In this document: positions 1 to 9,313 of the stretch, piece by piece
Layout of the letters: each line of letters opens with the position of its first letter
Numbering within the stretch: position 1 is the stretch's first letter
Origin: an uncultured SAR116 cluster alpha proteobacterium
Lineage (GTDB): Bacteria > Pseudomonadota > Alphaproteobacteria > Puniceispirillales > Marisalimonadaceae
Direction of reading: 5' to 3'
Assembly: GCA_902615995.1 (NCBI GenBank)
Contig: CACMRF010000001.1
Coordinates: forward strand, 119,008-183,007
DNA length: 64,000 bases
Notes under the pieces: model-generated
Seen by the model: only the letters and a program-made list of their open reading frames with translations
The model's database searches: none
Told to the model about the DNA's origin: nothing
Made by a program: the position numbers and the translations under genes

Positions 1-1204
1 AACCTGCAAGAGAAATTACATTTATTGAAAGTCCCAAAGAAGAAATTATTACAAAAGTTCCAACGACTGAAACTGGAATAGCAAACATAATTATAAGAGT
101 AGGTCTTAAATTTCTTAAGAAAATCATTAAAACACAAATAGCCAGAATTCCTCCAATGATTATGTTTTGTTGAACTAAATCTATTGCATTGTTAATGTAA
201 ACGGTTTCATCATATACATTGTATAAGTCTAAGCCTTTTTTATTTAAATTTGTTTTGTTTAAATTTTTTATTTCTTTATTTAATAATTCCATGGTTTTGA
301 CAACATTCGCTCCTGGTTCTCTCAAAACCGCAAAGGTTATAGCATCTTCACCATTAATTCTTCTAAAGCTAGTTGGGTCTTTGAAAGAAATAAAAATATC
401 AGCAACATCACCTAATTTTACGGAAGTACTACTAGTGCTAGATGAATTATCAGTTTTTATAATTATATTTTGAGCACTTTCAGGAGTATAAGCAATTGAT
501 ACAGCTCTAAGAGTATATGTCCTTTTACCTTCGATTAATTCTCCTGCCGTTAATTGAGCAGAGCTATTTTTAAGCGAATTAACTAAACTATTGATATTAA
601 TACCAAAGTTAGCAAGCTTTCGCATATCTACACTTATTTTTAATTCTTTTTTACTACCTCCTCTAAATGTAACTTCAGAAACACCGTCAATTCTTGATAA
701 ATTTTCTATTATTTCAAATTCAACTAAATCACCTAAAGTAGTCATTTCACCAATTTTAGAGTCTTTAGTTTTGATTAAAACTAGTCTTGATATAGGGCTG
801 TCTTCTGAATTAGATGTCCTAACTACAGGTTTTGAGGCTTCTTCGGGAAGTCCATTAATTGTTGAAATTCTATTCAACAATTTAATTACAACATTATCTA
901 TATTTTCTCCAATGTTATAAGTTAAGGTAACTCTACCTGAACCGTATCTACTATCTGATTCTATTTTTTCAACGCCTGATAAAGAACTTATTGATCTTTC
1001 TAATCTTGTAATTATTTCTCTTTCAACATCATCAGGTGAAGCGCCGGGCCAGGACACACGAACTTGAAGAATGGGTTTATCTATGTCTGGGGTCATTTGT
1101 ATTGGAATTTGTTTTAGAGCAACAATTCCAAAGACTACGGTTAACATGACCAGAGCTAAAATAGCTACAGGGTTAAGTATACAAAGCCTTATAAACTTTT
1201 TCAT
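1..1204 (-). CDS. RND efflux permease (HAE1/AcrB-like), 3' part cut by window edge
   Basis: The ORF track misses this gene because it runs off the left edge. The minus-strand frame from ATG at 1204 is open to base 1 (about 401 codons). It starts MKKFIRLCILNPVAILALVM, a first membrane helix, followed by QIPIQMTPDIDKP and WPGASPDDVE, which are typical RND inner-membrane pump sequences. A further helix pair lies near the window edge (NIIIGGILAICVLMIFLRN). Its ATG overlaps the stop of the upstream adaptor gene as ATGA, so the two are translationally coupled. Such pumps export hydrophobic compounds using the proton gradient. The substrate is unknown and no outer-membrane partner is visible here. 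Confidence 0.9.
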   Translation of the reverse strand, partial: MKKFIRLCILNPVAILALVMLTVVFGIVALKQIPIQMTPDIDKPILQVRVSWPGASPDDVEREIITRLERSISSLSGVEKIESDSRYGSGRVTLTYNIGENIDNVVIKLLNRISTINGLPEEASKPVVRTSNSEDSPISRLVLIKTKDSKIGEMTTLGDLVEFEIIENLSRIDGVSEVTFRGGSKKELKISVDMRKLANFGININSLVNSLKNSSAQLTAGELIEGKRTYTLRAVSIAYTPESAQNIIIKTDNSSSTSSTSVKLGDVADIFISFKDPTSFRRINGEDAITFAVLREPGANVVKTMELLNKEIKNLNKTNLNKKGLDLYNVYDETVYINNAIDLVQQNIIIGGILAICVLMIFLRNLRPTLIIMFAIPVSVVGTFVIISSLGLSINVISLAG

Positions 1205-2319
1205 TTTTTGTTTTTCTTAATTTTTACAGATTGATTAGGTCTAATGTTTTCATTGCCTTTGATAACAACTAAGTCACCTTCATTTACTCCAGATTTTATT
1301 TCAATTTGATCTTTAAATGATTGTCCAAGAGTAACCGATTTTCTTTTAACTTTATTTTTTTCAACTATGTAAACTAATTTTTCAATGCCATCTGCAATTA
1401 AGCCATCTTTAGGTATAATTAATCTAGTTTTACCATCATTTATCGGAACTCTTAATTCAATTCGTTTGTTTGGAAAATTAAACTCTTTTGGAAGAGATTT
1501 TGGTAATTTAATTTTTAATAATCTAGATCCAGTTTTTAAATTTTCTGATGCAATTATAGCTCTGATTTTAGAATTTAAAATTTTACCATCAATAACAATT
1601 TGTACAGGAAACTTTGGTTTTAACTTTGAGGCTAAATCAGATCTTAAAGATGTCTCTATTTCATTCTTTGTAGGATCTAAAATTGAACCAATATTTCCTC
1701 CCTTTTTTAAAACAGAACCCAATTTAACATTAAATTTAATGAGATTACCATTTATAGGTGATTTAATTACCGTATTATTTAAATCGTCTTTACTTGATAA
1801 AAGGAGATAAAATAATTTTTTTAAATTAAATTCTAATTTTGAAACCTGTTTATTCAAATTAATTTTCTTGATTCTCAAATCATCAAATAAATCATTCGAA
1901 ATGACTTTATTTTCTTTTAGATTCAAGAATCTTTTTAGTTTATCATTAACAATTGATAATTCTTCATTTAAGAATTTGAGATTTTCTTTGGTGTATAAAA
2001 TTTCAGCTTCATATCTAGCAATTAGCCTTTTTATATTTTTGTTCTCCAACTCAATTAGTTTCTGACCTTTTACAACTTCAGCGCCTTCTAGTACGTGTAT
2101 TTTTTTTACCTCTTCATTGATTTTTGAAATAATTGAATGTGGTTCTAAAGAAATAATTCTTCCATAAGATGGTATCAAACTGTATAAATTGGTTTTTTTA
2201 GCTTCGATAACCTCAACAGGCATAGCTCTACTGCCCCAACCTTTTTTTGACTGTTTTTGTTGAGCATATACTTCAATTTGTGCACTAACTAATAGTAAAA
2301 CAAATAAAATTATCTTCAT
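1201..2319 (-). CDS. RND efflux periplasmic adaptor (HlyD/AcrA-like)
   Basis: This 372-residue membrane fusion protein starts with a signal peptide (about residues 1-19, ending near VYAQQ). A lipoyl-like half (SKINEEVKKIHVLEGAEVVKGQKLIELEN) is followed by a lysine-rich coiled-coil hairpin (about 85-175), the second lipoyl half (VIKSPINGNLIKFNVKLGSV) and C-terminal beta-barrel and membrane-proximal domains ending in a basic tail. The order matches AcrA/MexA-type adaptors that link an RND pump to an outer-membrane channel. It lies directly upstream of the RND permease and overlaps it by four bases. The substrate cannot be inferred. Confidence 0.88.
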   Translation of the reverse strand: MKIILFVLLLVSAQIEVYAQQKQSKKGWGSRAMPVEVIEAKKTNLYSLIPSYGRIISLEPHSIISKINEEVKKIHVLEGAEVVKGQKLIELENKNIKRLIARYEAEILYTKENLKFLNEELSIVNDKLKRFLNLKENKVISNDLFDDLRIKKINLNKQVSKLEFNLKKLFYLLLSSKDDLNNTVIKSPINGNLIKFNVKLGSVLKKGGNIGSILDPTKNEIETSLRSDLASKLKPKFPVQIVIDGKILNSKIRAIIASENLKTGSRLLKIKLPKSLPKEFNFPNKRIELRVPINDGKTRLIIPKDGLIADGIEKLVYIVEKNKVKRKSVTLGQSFKDQIEIKSGVNEGDLVVIKGNENIRPNQSVKIKKNKK

Positions 2320-2337
2320 AAATAGTAGATATGTAAG

Positions 2338-3942
2338 TTAAACCTGTGGGCCAAATTTTACTAAATTTTTGCCATTTTCGCTATCACAAAATTGATTAAA
2401 ATTGGCAATAAATAATTTTGCTAATTCTGTAGCTTTATTTTCCCAAGCTATATTTGAACCCCAACTTTTTCTAGGATCAAATATCTCAGAATCCATGTTA
2501 TTTAATTCCATTGGAACTTCTAAATTAAAAATTGGAATATTAGTTGTCGGTACATTATCAATTTTGTCATTTAAAATATTATCAATTATTGATCGAGTAT
2601 TTATTAAAGAGATTCTCTCGCCTCTACCATTCCACCCAGTATTAACAAGATAAGCTTTAGAATTATTTATTTTCATCCTTTTTGATAGTACTTCAGCATA
2701 TTTAGTTGGATGTAAAGTTAAAAAAGCAGCACCAAAACAAGCAGAAAAAGTTGGAGTTGGTTTATCTACACCTCTTTCAGTACCAGCTAGTTTTGCTGTA
2801 AAACCTGATAAGAAATGATATTGAGCTTCTTCATTACTCAATATAGATACAGCTGGCAAAACGCCAAATGCATCTGCGGTTAAGAAAATAACTTTATTAG
2901 CATGACCACCTTTTGAAATTGGTTGAACAATATTATCTATGTGATAAATCGGATAGGATACTCTAGTATTTTCAGTCAGAGATATATCATTATAGTCTAC
3001 TTTACCATTGTCATCGACGATTACGTTTTCTAAAAGAGCATCTTTTTTTATAGCTTTAAAAATATCAGGTTCTTTCTTAGGATCTAAATTAACTGTTTTG
3101 GCATAACAGCCCCCTTCAAAATTAAATATTCCATCATCATCCCAACCATGTTCATCATCACCAATTAAACTTCTTTTAGGGTCAGTAGATAAAGTTGTTT
3201 TTCCAGTTCCAGATAATCCAAAAAATAAAGCGACTGTATCGTCGTTAATACCTTTATTCGCAGAGCAATGCATGGAAGCTATATCCTTTTGAGGTAACAA
3301 ATAATTCATGACGGCAAACATGCCTTTTTTCATCTCACCTCCATACCAAGTACCCCCGATAAGTTGCACCCTTTCGGATAGGTTGAAAGCTATAAATGTT
3401 TCGGAATTCATGTTATGTTTCTTATAATCTTTGTTACTAGTCTTAGATCCATTAATTACATGAAAATCTGGAACAAAATTTTTAAGTTCTTCTTCAGACG
3501 GTCTAATAAACATATTTTTTACAAAATGAGCTTGCCAAGCTACTTCCATTACAAATCTAACTCTTAAGCATGTGTCTTTGTTAGCTCCACAAAACGCATC
3601 AATTATATATAATTTTTTATTTGATAATTGTTTTGTTACATTAAGTTTTAAATCTTCCCAAACTTCTTGTGAAATTGGTTTATTATCATTTTTTCTATCA
3701 CTTGACGTCCACCAAAAATTATCTTCTGTAGTTTTATCTTTAACTATGTATTTATCTTTAGGAGACCTGCCAGTATAAATTCCAGTTTTAACATTCAATG
3801 CCCCAAATTCTGTTTTTTGAGATTTTTCATAACCAGTTAATTCCGGAAGCAATTCCTCTTCGTATAATTTATCAAATGAAGGATTATAAATTATTTCAAG
3901 AGGGTTAATTATACCAATTTTTTTAAGTTGATCAGAAATCAT
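2338..3942 (-). CDS. pckA: phosphoenolpyruvate carboxykinase (ATP)
   Basis: The 534-residue protein has the usual length for ATP-dependent PEP carboxykinase, which converts oxaloacetate and ATP to phosphoenolpyruvate, CO2 and ADP as the entry to gluconeogenesis. Visible motifs are [11 protein letters not shown] near the N terminus, the kinase-1a P-loop [11 protein letters not shown] (around residue 240) and the metal-binding [13 protein letters not shown]. No Shine-Dalgarno sequence precedes ATG 3942. Instead a tandem GTTACA repeat sits just upstream. It is transcribed towards the efflux adaptor, 18 bases away. The gene suits growth on organic acids, amino acids and the acetate and propionate handled by other genes in this window. 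Confidence 0.97.
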   Translation of the reverse strand: MISDQLKKIGIINPLEIIYNPSFDKLYEEELLPELTGYEKSQKTEFGALNVKTGIYTGRSPKDKYIVKDKTTEDNFWWTSSDRKNDNKPISQEVWEDLKLNVTKQLSNKKLYIIDAFCGANKDTCLRVRFVMEVAWQAHFVKNMFIRPSEEELKNFVPDFHVINGSKTSNKDYKKHNMNSETFIAFNLSERVQLIGGTWYGGEMKKGMFAVMNYLLPQKDIASMHCSANKGINDDTVALFFGLSGTGKTTLSTDPKRSLIGDDEHGWDDDGIFNFEGGCYAKTVNLDPKKEPDIFKAIKKDALLENVIVDDNGKVDYNDISLTENTRVSYPIYHIDNIVQPISKGGHANKVIFLTADAFGVLPAVSILSNEEAQYHFLSGFTAKLAGTERGVDKPTPTFSACFGAAFLTLHPTKYAEVLSKRMKINNSKAYLVNTGWNGRGERISLINTRSIIDNILNDKIDNVPTTNIPIFNLEVPMELNNMDSEIFDPRKSWGSNIAWENKATELAKLFIANFNQFCDSENGKNLVKFGPQV

Positions 3943-3951
3943 TCGAGTGTT

Positions 3952-3967
3952 TGTAACAATATGTAAC
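3952..3967 (-). promoter_or_regulatory. tandem GTTACA repeat upstream of pckA
   Basis: On the minus strand the sequence GTTACATATTGTTACA contains two exact GTTACA hexamers with a 10-base period, ending about 9 bases before the pckA ATG. Direct repeats one helical turn apart are typical of OmpR-family response-regulator sites. In rhizobia pckA lies beside chvI-chvG and is linked to ChvI control. That this is such a site is inference. The position so close to the start codon would require a leaderless or very short-leader transcript. Confidence 0.3.
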
Positions 3968-4073
3968 AGTTAAAAAAAAGTAATTTAACAACTATTTACT
4001 TATTGCCAAGAAAAAAATAAAAAAAATTCTACTTTTTTATGTTTATTTTAAATTAATTATTTAAATTAGTAAA

Positions 4074-5168
4074 ATGAAGAAGATTTTAATCATTGGAAAT
4101 AGTTTATCTGCATGGGCTGTTGCTAGTGCATTTATAAATAAAAAAGTTAATATTACAATAATTGGAAATAAGAATAAAACATTTGGAGCACAACAATTAT
4201 CTCCTAATGGGTTCGAAGCCTTAAAAAAATTAATTCAAAATGGTGATGTCAAAAACATTGTTTATGAAATAGTTAAGTTTGAAATAAATAGTTATAATAA
4301 TAATGAAACTAAAAACCTGAAAAATTTTTATTTTAATGAATTTGATTTAAAATATTTTTCTGTAAGCAGAGAAATGCTAATTAATTTTTTAATAAAAAAT
4401 GTAAAGAACAACATCAAAGTAAATGAAATAAATAAATCCTGTGTTGGCATTATTCAAAGAGAACCAGGAATGCTTGAAGTTTTAATGGATAATAAAGAAT
4501 TTATATCAGCTGACGTGATAATTGGGTGCGATGGTGTTAATGGCATTACTAGAAAATATGTATGTGGCACTACTAAAATAGTCAAAAAACAAGTTTTTCG
4601 TGGAACATCAAATGATAAAAAACAATTATTATTAAAACAAAAAACACTTGAATTAAATTTTTCAGATTATGGACATTTTGTTTCTTATCCGTTTATAAAA
4701 AATAACAATACATATATTAATTATGTTTTTATCCCTAACAGACTTTTTCAAAACTCAAATAAAATGTTACATAAACTAAAAAGCATTTCAAAATTTTCGC
4801 CAATAGATTGGAATGAAGGTCATTTTTATTTTTACGAAGATGAAATTCAAACAATTCACAGAAATAATGTTTTGCTATTTGGAGACGCTGGATTTTCTTT
4901 TGAACCCCATTTAGCCCAAGTAGGAAATAATATAATCGAAGATGCAAATTATCTAAAAATTTTAGTAGAAAACACTAATTCATATGATGAAATATTCAAA
5001 GATTTCTCAAGAAATACTTGTGAAAAAAAGAGAAAACTAAAATCCATTTCAAATATAGTTGGAATTTCTTTTGGAATTAATACTTTTACTAAATTAAGAG
5101 ATAAGTTAGTTTCTAATTTTTCAGATCAACTAATGTGTAATTTTCTTAAGAAAGTTTGGTATGATTAG
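4074..5168 (+). CDS. FAD-dependent oxidoreductase (UbiH/PheA-hydroxylase-like)
   Basis: This 364-residue protein resembles flavoprotein aromatic hydroxylases. The clearest motifs are the DG motif IIGCDGVNGITRK (around residue 150) and the GD motif LFGDAGFSFEPHLAQVGNN (around 265), followed by IIEDA, all of which bind FAD. The N-terminal nucleotide-binding loop is odd: IIGNSLSAWAVASAF stands in place of GxGxxG. VSREMLINFLI matches the conserved arginine helix of the family. It overlaps the downstream glutathione peroxidase by 8 bases, so the pair is probably one operon. The substrate is unknown. A halogenase or a geranylgeranyl-reductase-like role are alternatives. Confidence 0.75.
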   Translation: MKKILIIGNSLSAWAVASAFINKKVNITIIGNKNKTFGAQQLSPNGFEALKKLIQNGDVKNIVYEIVKFEINSYNNNETKNLKNFYFNEFDLKYFSVSREMLINFLIKNVKNNIKVNEINKSCVGIIQREPGMLEVLMDNKEFISADVIIGCDGVNGITRKYVCGTTKIVKKQVFRGTSNDKKQLLLKQKTLELNFSDYGHFVSYPFIKNNNTYINYVFIPNRLFQNSNKMLHKLKSISKFSPIDWNEGHFYFYEDEIQTIHRNNVLLFGDAGFSFEPHLAQVGNNIIEDANYLKILVENTNSYDEIFKDFSRNTCEKKRKLKSISNIVGISFGINTFTKLRDKLVSNFSDQLMCNFLKKVWYD

Positions 5169-5700
5169 CAAAAGTTTTTTAATTATGCTATTTACTCTTT
5201 TAATGAGCATCAGTTCTCCTGCAAATTCTGACTTCTTTGATTTAAGTTTTGAAAGTATTGATGGAAATATTATTTCATTAAAAGAATTCAAAAATAAACC
5301 AATAATAGTTGTAAATTCAGCTTCATTTTGCGGTTTTACTTATCAATATGAACAATTAGAAAGCCTTTATCAAAAATATAAAAAAAATGGGCTTGTTATA
5401 ATAGCAATTCCATCTAATGATTTTGGAGGACAAGAATTTAAAGATAACAAAAAGGTAAAAGAATTCTGCGAAGTAAATTTTAATATTTCTTTTCTTATTA
5501 CTACAATAACTAAAGTTAAAGGAAATAGCCGACATCCTTTTTTTAAGTGGGTTGAAAAGGAAGCTGGATATTTATCGCTTCCAAAATGGAACTTTTATAA
5601 ATATTTGATAAGTAAAGATGGTAAGTTATCATCCTGGTTTTCCAGTGTAACTAAACCTTCTTCAAAAAAATTTTTAAATGAGCTAAAAAAAATAATGTAA
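5161..5700 (+). CDS. periplasmic glutathione peroxidase (thiol peroxidase)
   Basis: The 179-residue protein reduces hydroperoxides using thiols. It has a signal peptide (about residues 1-23, ending PANSD), so it is probably periplasmic, unlike the usual cytosolic BtuE/Gpo proteins. The peroxidatic cysteine lies in NSASFCGFTYQYEQL (Cys rather than selenocysteine), the glutamine in NDFGGQEF and the tryptophan-asparagine pair in KWNFYKYL. Together these give the complete Cys-Gln-Trp-Asn tetrad. FGGQEF lacks the proline that usually follows. It is coupled to the flavoprotein upstream by an 8-base overlap and followed by an intrinsic terminator. Confidence 0.93.
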   Translation: MISKSFLIMLFTLLMSISSPANSDFFDLSFESIDGNIISLKEFKNKPIIVVNSASFCGFTYQYEQLESLYQKYKKNGLVIIAIPSNDFGGQEFKDNKKVKEFCEVNFNISFLITTITKVKGNSRHPFFKWVEKEAGYLSLPKWNFYKYLISKDGKLSSWFSSVTKPSSKKFLNELKKIM

Positions 5701-5703
5701 TAT

Positions 5704-5730
5704 AAAACCCATCGATATAGAATGGGTTTT
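5704..5730. terminator. bidirectional intrinsic terminator
   Basis: A perfect 9-bp inverted repeat, AAAACCCAT with ATGGGTTTT, encloses a 9-base loop. The stem has A-runs and T-runs at its ends and lies between the convergent glutathione peroxidase and Bax inhibitor-1 genes, so it can serve both. Confidence 0.85.
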
Positions 5731-5743
5731 ATTTTAATATTAA

Positions 5744-6472
5744 TTACTCACGATTACCAAGTAATGATAATAAAAACTGAAACATCAAAATAAAATCTAA
5801 GTATAGAGTTAAGGCACCTATTATAGATTTTTTACCTGCTGTTTCACTATCGTCAGCGGCATAATACATATTTTTAATCTTCTGAGTATCATAGGCTGTA
5901 AGGCCAGCAAAAATTAATACCCCTATGACCGAAATCATAAAGTCTAGACCTGATGATGCTAAGAAAATATTGACAATTTGTGCTATTATAAGCCCAAAAA
6001 CGCCCATAATAAGAAATGATCCAAGTCCACTTAAGGACTTTTTTGTAGTATATCCATATATTGACAATCCAGCAAAAGATGCTGCAGTTATAAAGAATAC
6101 CCTTACAACTGATTCACCAGTGTAGACTAATAAAAGTGATGATAGAGACAAGCCCATCAGACCCGAATATATATAAAAAAGATTTCTAGCTTTTTGTGAG
6201 CTAATACTTTGCAATTTAGCTGATATGTAAAACACCATCCCTAAAGGTGCTAATATAACTACCCACTTAAGAGGGCTTAGAAAGAAAAGTTCTCCTATTG
6301 GGGTCAACTGACCATTAGAAACTGATAGAAAATTTAATCCTAATGCCAATAAACCAGTTAATGCAAGTGCTGTAGTCATATGATTATACACGCCTAGCAT
6401 ATATGATCTTAGACCAACATCAATCTGAGCAGCTTGCGCTTGAGAACTCGACATGAAACGATTATCATTCAT
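5744..6472 (-). CDS. Bax inhibitor-1/YccA family membrane protein
   Basis: The 242-residue protein has seven predicted membrane segments starting near residue 32 (MTTALALTGLLALGLNFLSV) and the family hallmark LTAYDTQKIKNMY near residue 195, with an acidic loop DDSETAG before the last helix. The N terminus (VGLRSYMLGVYNHMTTALALTG) is typical of the alphaproteobacterial YbhL/YccA-like group. An AAGGA Shine-Dalgarno sequence lies just before ATG 6472. Members are inner-membrane proteins linked to calcium leak or membrane protein turnover. The exact role here is unknown. It is monocistronic, facing the terminator at 5.7 kb. Confidence 0.9.
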   Translation of the reverse strand: MNDNRFMSSSQAQAAQIDVGLRSYMLGVYNHMTTALALTGLLALGLNFLSVSNGQLTPIGELFFLSPLKWVVILAPLGMVFYISAKLQSISSQKARNLFYIYSGLMGLSLSSLLLVYTGESVVRVFFITAASFAGLSIYGYTTKKSLSGLGSFLIMGVFGLIIAQIVNIFLASSGLDFMISVIGVLIFAGLTAYDTQKIKNMYYAADDSETAGKKSIIGALTLYLDFILMFQFLLSLLGNRE

Positions 6473-6574
6473 AATTTATCCTTTTGATTTGTTTTTTTTT
6501 ATTAATATAGTTATTAAAGTTTATGAAAGCAAGAACATCATTCGCTAAAAATATTGATGAATTCATAATAAATA

Positions 6575-7657
6575 TTAATGAATAGAGGATAATAGAGATT
6601 TTTTTCTTTTTTCAGTTTTTGATTTAAGTTGACCACAAGCAGCCAATATATCATCACCTCTTGTTGATCTTATTGGAGTTGGATAGCCAGCTTTCATAAT
6701 AATATTAGAAAAAAGTTTAATTTGTTCTTTAGTAGAAGTTTCATAAAAAGTTCCGGGCCAAGGATTAAAAGGAATTAAATTTATTTTTGAGGGTATTCCT
6801 TTAATTAAATTTAATAAATTGATAGCATCTTCTTTTCTATCATTTACATCTTTTAACATAACATATTCCCAGGTTATTCTTCTAGAATTAGATAAACTTG
6901 GGTATTTTTTACACGCTTGTAAAAGAGTTGAAATATTGTATTTTTTATTTATTGGTACTAATTCATCTCTAAGCTTGTCATCAACAGCATGAAGAGAAAT
7001 TGCTAAATTTACATCAAGATCTTTTCCACATTGCTCAATCATTGGCACAATCCCTGACGTAGACATTGTTATCCTTCTTTTCGAAATACATAAACCATTT
7101 GAAGACATAACTATCTTTAGCGCTTTTTTAACATTTTCGTAATTCAGTAAAGGTTCACCCATCCCCATCATAACAAGATTAGTTACTTTCCTATTTGTCT
7201 TACTCATTGGCCAATCATTTAAATGGTCAATAACAGTAAAAATTTGTCCTATAATTTCGTAAGCATCTAGATTTCTCACTAATTTTTGAGTGCCAGTATT
7301 ACAAAATGTACAGTTCAAAGTACACCCAACTTGACTTGAAATACAAATTGTTCCTCGCTTGCCTTGTGGAATAAAAACCGTCTCAATTAAACTTTTATCA
7401 TCCATCTCTAACAACCATTTTATTGTTCCATCACTACTTTTATGAACATTATTGATTTTCGGCCTAAATATGAATGAGTATTCATTTAGCAATTTTCTAG
7501 TTTTTTTATCTAGATTTGTCATTTCTTGAAAATTAGTTTTTCCAAAACAGTATATCCAATTCCAAATTTGTTTAGCTTTAAAAGGTTTTAAATCTAATTC
7601 CAAACAAAACCTTTCTAATTCTTTTAGAGATAAATCAATAATATTTTGTCTTTTCAT
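6575..7657 (-). CDS. rlmN: 23S rRNA (A2503-C2)/tRNA (A37-C2) methyltransferase, radical SAM
   Basis: The 360-residue enzyme methylates adenine 2503 of 23S rRNA and A37 of some tRNAs by a radical SAM mechanism. The [4Fe-4S] motif CTLNCTFCNTG (CxxxCxxC) lies around residue 115 after SSQVGC. MGMGEPLLNYENV and ITMSTSGIVPMI are further signature stretches, and the catalytic C-terminal cysteine is in DILAACGQLK. Its length is normal. It is followed closely upstream by the IalB-like gene (6 bases), suggesting co-transcription with that gene and the DUF3429 gene. Confidence 0.97.
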   Translation of the reverse strand: MKRQNIIDLSLKELERFCLELDLKPFKAKQIWNWIYCFGKTNFQEMTNLDKKTRKLLNEYSFIFRPKINNVHKSSDGTIKWLLEMDDKSLIETVFIPQGKRGTICISSQVGCTLNCTFCNTGTQKLVRNLDAYEIIGQIFTVIDHLNDWPMSKTNRKVTNLVMMGMGEPLLNYENVKKALKIVMSSNGLCISKRRITMSTSGIVPMIEQCGKDLDVNLAISLHAVDDKLRDELVPINKKYNISTLLQACKKYPSLSNSRRITWEYVMLKDVNDRKEDAINLLNLIKGIPSKINLIPFNPWPGTFYETSTKEQIKLFSNIIMKAGYPTPIRSTRGDDILAACGQLKSKTEKRKKSLLSSIH

Positions 7658-7663
7658 AAAAAA

Positions 7664-8176
7664 TTAAGAACAATTTTTATCAATTAAAGCTAGCGCTTTA
7701 GTAAAACCGCTTAAGGAATAATGATCTGTAACTACATTACCAGGAGATGATGTTCCTTCAATAATTAATTTATTTCCCTTTTTCATTTTTCTAACTAATG
7801 TTTTGTCAACTTTAGGAGATTCTGACCACGCTCTGTCGTCGATTGGAAATAATAAAGTAGTATTTTTATCTATAGTAAATTTAACTTTAGTATTCTTTTT
7901 ATAATTGAAACCTGCAACAACTGAAATCTCATGATTTGTTCCATTTTTAACGTTAGTTACAAAGACATAAGTTTTGCCTCTATTACTTTTATTATATTTC
8001 CCAGAAGATTTAAGTGGTTCAGAAGCTATAAAACAAGTTTTACCATTTTTTTCTTTATTTGAGTAGGCTGTCCAGTCTTTATGTGTACCAATAAATTTAG
8101 TTTTTGCGTTGGTGGAACTCATAAATGATATCATCAGGACTAGGGAAAATAATATTTTGTTTAGCAGATTAAACAT
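7664..8176 (-). CDS. invasion-associated locus B (IalB)-like periplasmic protein
   Basis: The protein has about 170 residues with a signal peptide ending near STNAKT. Features of the alphaproteobacterial IalB family are the DWTAY strand, a conserved cysteine after KTCFIASEP, a beta-rich centre and a C-terminal cysteine (DKNCS) likely to pair with it. The ORF track starts at GTG 8179. The next codon is ATG 8176, which I prefer. The start overlaps the end of the DUF3429 gene. The family name comes from Bartonella, but in free-living relatives the role is unknown and no virulence function is implied. Confidence 0.8.
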   Translation of the reverse strand: MFNLLNKILFSLVLMISFMSSTNAKTKFIGTHKDWTAYSNKEKNGKTCFIASEPLKSSGKYNKSNRGKTYVFVTNVKNGTNHEISVVAGFNYKKNTKVKFTIDKNTTLLFPIDDRAWSESPKVDKTLVRKMKKGNKLIIEGTSSPGNVVTDHYSLSGFTKALALIDKNCS

Positions 8177-8636
8177 CACTTAGACTTATATAATAATAAA
8201 TCATCAATGTTACAACCACTACAGTCAAAAATCTTCTGAGTAGAATATACCAATTAAAATAGACTTTATAAGTAAATAATATCTCATCTAAGATTTGACA
8301 AATTAAAAAACCCACAACAAGAAAAATAATATTTAAATAATTTGAAACTGTTATCGCTATAATAGCAAACATAAAAGGAATGATTGATAATACTGGTAGT
8401 AAATAATTTAATTTTGAATTATTTTTAATAGGTATATTAATTGATAAGCCCCAGTAAATTCCACTTAAGAAACATAAAATAGTTATTCCATACAAAATAG
8501 TAAGATCTAAAATTTTAATTTCAAAAAAATCTACTAAACCATTTTTTTCCATTAATGGAAGCCCATAAGGTATCAGGCCAAGCAGACCAATTATTATTAA
8601 AATATACTTATTTTTTTTATGAATTAGATTTTTCAT
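8169..8636 (-). CDS. DUF3429-like membrane protein
   Basis: The 155-residue protein has about five membrane segments and almost no soluble part. The start LIGLLGLIPYGLPLM and the second-helix motif FLSGIYWGLSI match the DUF3429 family of small proteobacterial membrane proteins of unknown function. It is the first gene of a minus-strand trio with the IalB-like gene and rlmN, overlapping the former by a few bases. It diverges from the CPBP-like gene, with about 30 bases between them holding the promoters. Confidence 0.7.
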   Translation of the reverse strand: MKNLIHKKNKYILIIIGLLGLIPYGLPLMEKNGLVDFFEIKILDLTILYGITILCFLSGIYWGLSINIPIKNNSKLNYLLPVLSIIPFMFAIIAITVSNYLNIIFLVVGFLICQILDEILFTYKVYFNWYILLRRFLTVVVVTLMIYYYISLSDV

Positions 8637-8667
8637 TTAAATGTACTAATATTTACAAATAGTTTAA

Positions 8668-9303
8668 ATGAACAGAAAAAAACAAAAATTAATAGAAATA
8701 TTTTTGATTACATTTTTTTTCTTCATTTTTATTACATTATTTCAACTTCAATCTTTTGTTATAGTTATACTTCTAGTGGCAAGCATAATAATAAGTTTAC
8801 GCTCCAAAAATGATATAATAGAAATTACACTTCCAAAAAATAAAAATTTTTTATATTTCATTTTTTTTGACATTTTCTTAATCATCTCAATGATCAAATT
8901 ATTTGGAGATGAATTTTTTCTAAACGATATTGATTTAACAAAATATTATTTTACATCAATTCTACTTTTATTTTACTTATTATTTTCCGTTATACCCCAA
9001 GAAATAATTTTCAGATTTTTATTTTTTTATAGATATAAAGACTATTTTGATAAATTTGAAATCCTATTACTTAACTCCTTAGTATTTTCTTTTTGCCATT
9101 TAATATATTTTGATATCTACATATTATTATTCTCTTTTGTTGGTAACTTACTGTTCATGTTTAATTATATGAAAAATAAATCTTTGTTAGTAGTAATAGT
9201 AGAACATTTTTTACTTGGACAAACACTTATAATTTTGGGATTTTTTGATAATTTTAATTTTTCACTTATAAAAAAACTTTATAATTTAGTTCTTATCAAC
9301 TAA
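8668..9303 (+). CDS. CPBP-type intramembrane protease-like protein (Abi family)
   Basis: The 211-residue protein has about six membrane helices. Three short motifs fit the CPBP (CAAX protease and bacteriocin-processing) fold: [11 protein letters not shown] for EExxx[11 protein letters not shown] for FxxxH, and VEHFLLG for the third histidine motif. The first glutamate of EExxxR is replaced by glutamine, so activity is uncertain. It lies 10 bases before argG on the same strand but has no obvious functional link to it. The sequence is very rich in Phe, Leu and Ile, as expected for a low-GC membrane gene. Confidence 0.65.
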   Translation: MNRKKQKLIEIFLITFFFFIFITLFQLQSFVIVILLVASIIISLRSKNDIIEITLPKNKNFLYFIFFDIFLIISMIKLFGDEFFLNDIDLTKYYFTSILLLFYLLFSVIPQEIIFRFLFFYRYKDYFDKFEILLLNSLVFSFCHLIYFDIYILLFSFVGNLLFMFNYMKNKSLLVVIVEHFLLGQTLIILGFFDNFNFSLIKKLYNLVLIN

Positions 9304-9313
9304 AGATATAAAT

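Noticed and set aside
219-920. Two plus-strand ORFs (84 and 109 residues)
   Set aside because: They lie antisense within the partial RND permease gene, whose minus-strand frame is open and clearly recognisable. The ORFs show no family features.
1385-2065. Plus-strand ORFs of 141 and 65 residues
   Set aside because: Shadows of the efflux adaptor on the other strand.
4210-4222. GGGTTCGAAGCC, resembling a tRNA T-arm
   Set aside because: It is within the flavoprotein coding frame and no acceptor stem or anticodon arm can be built around it.
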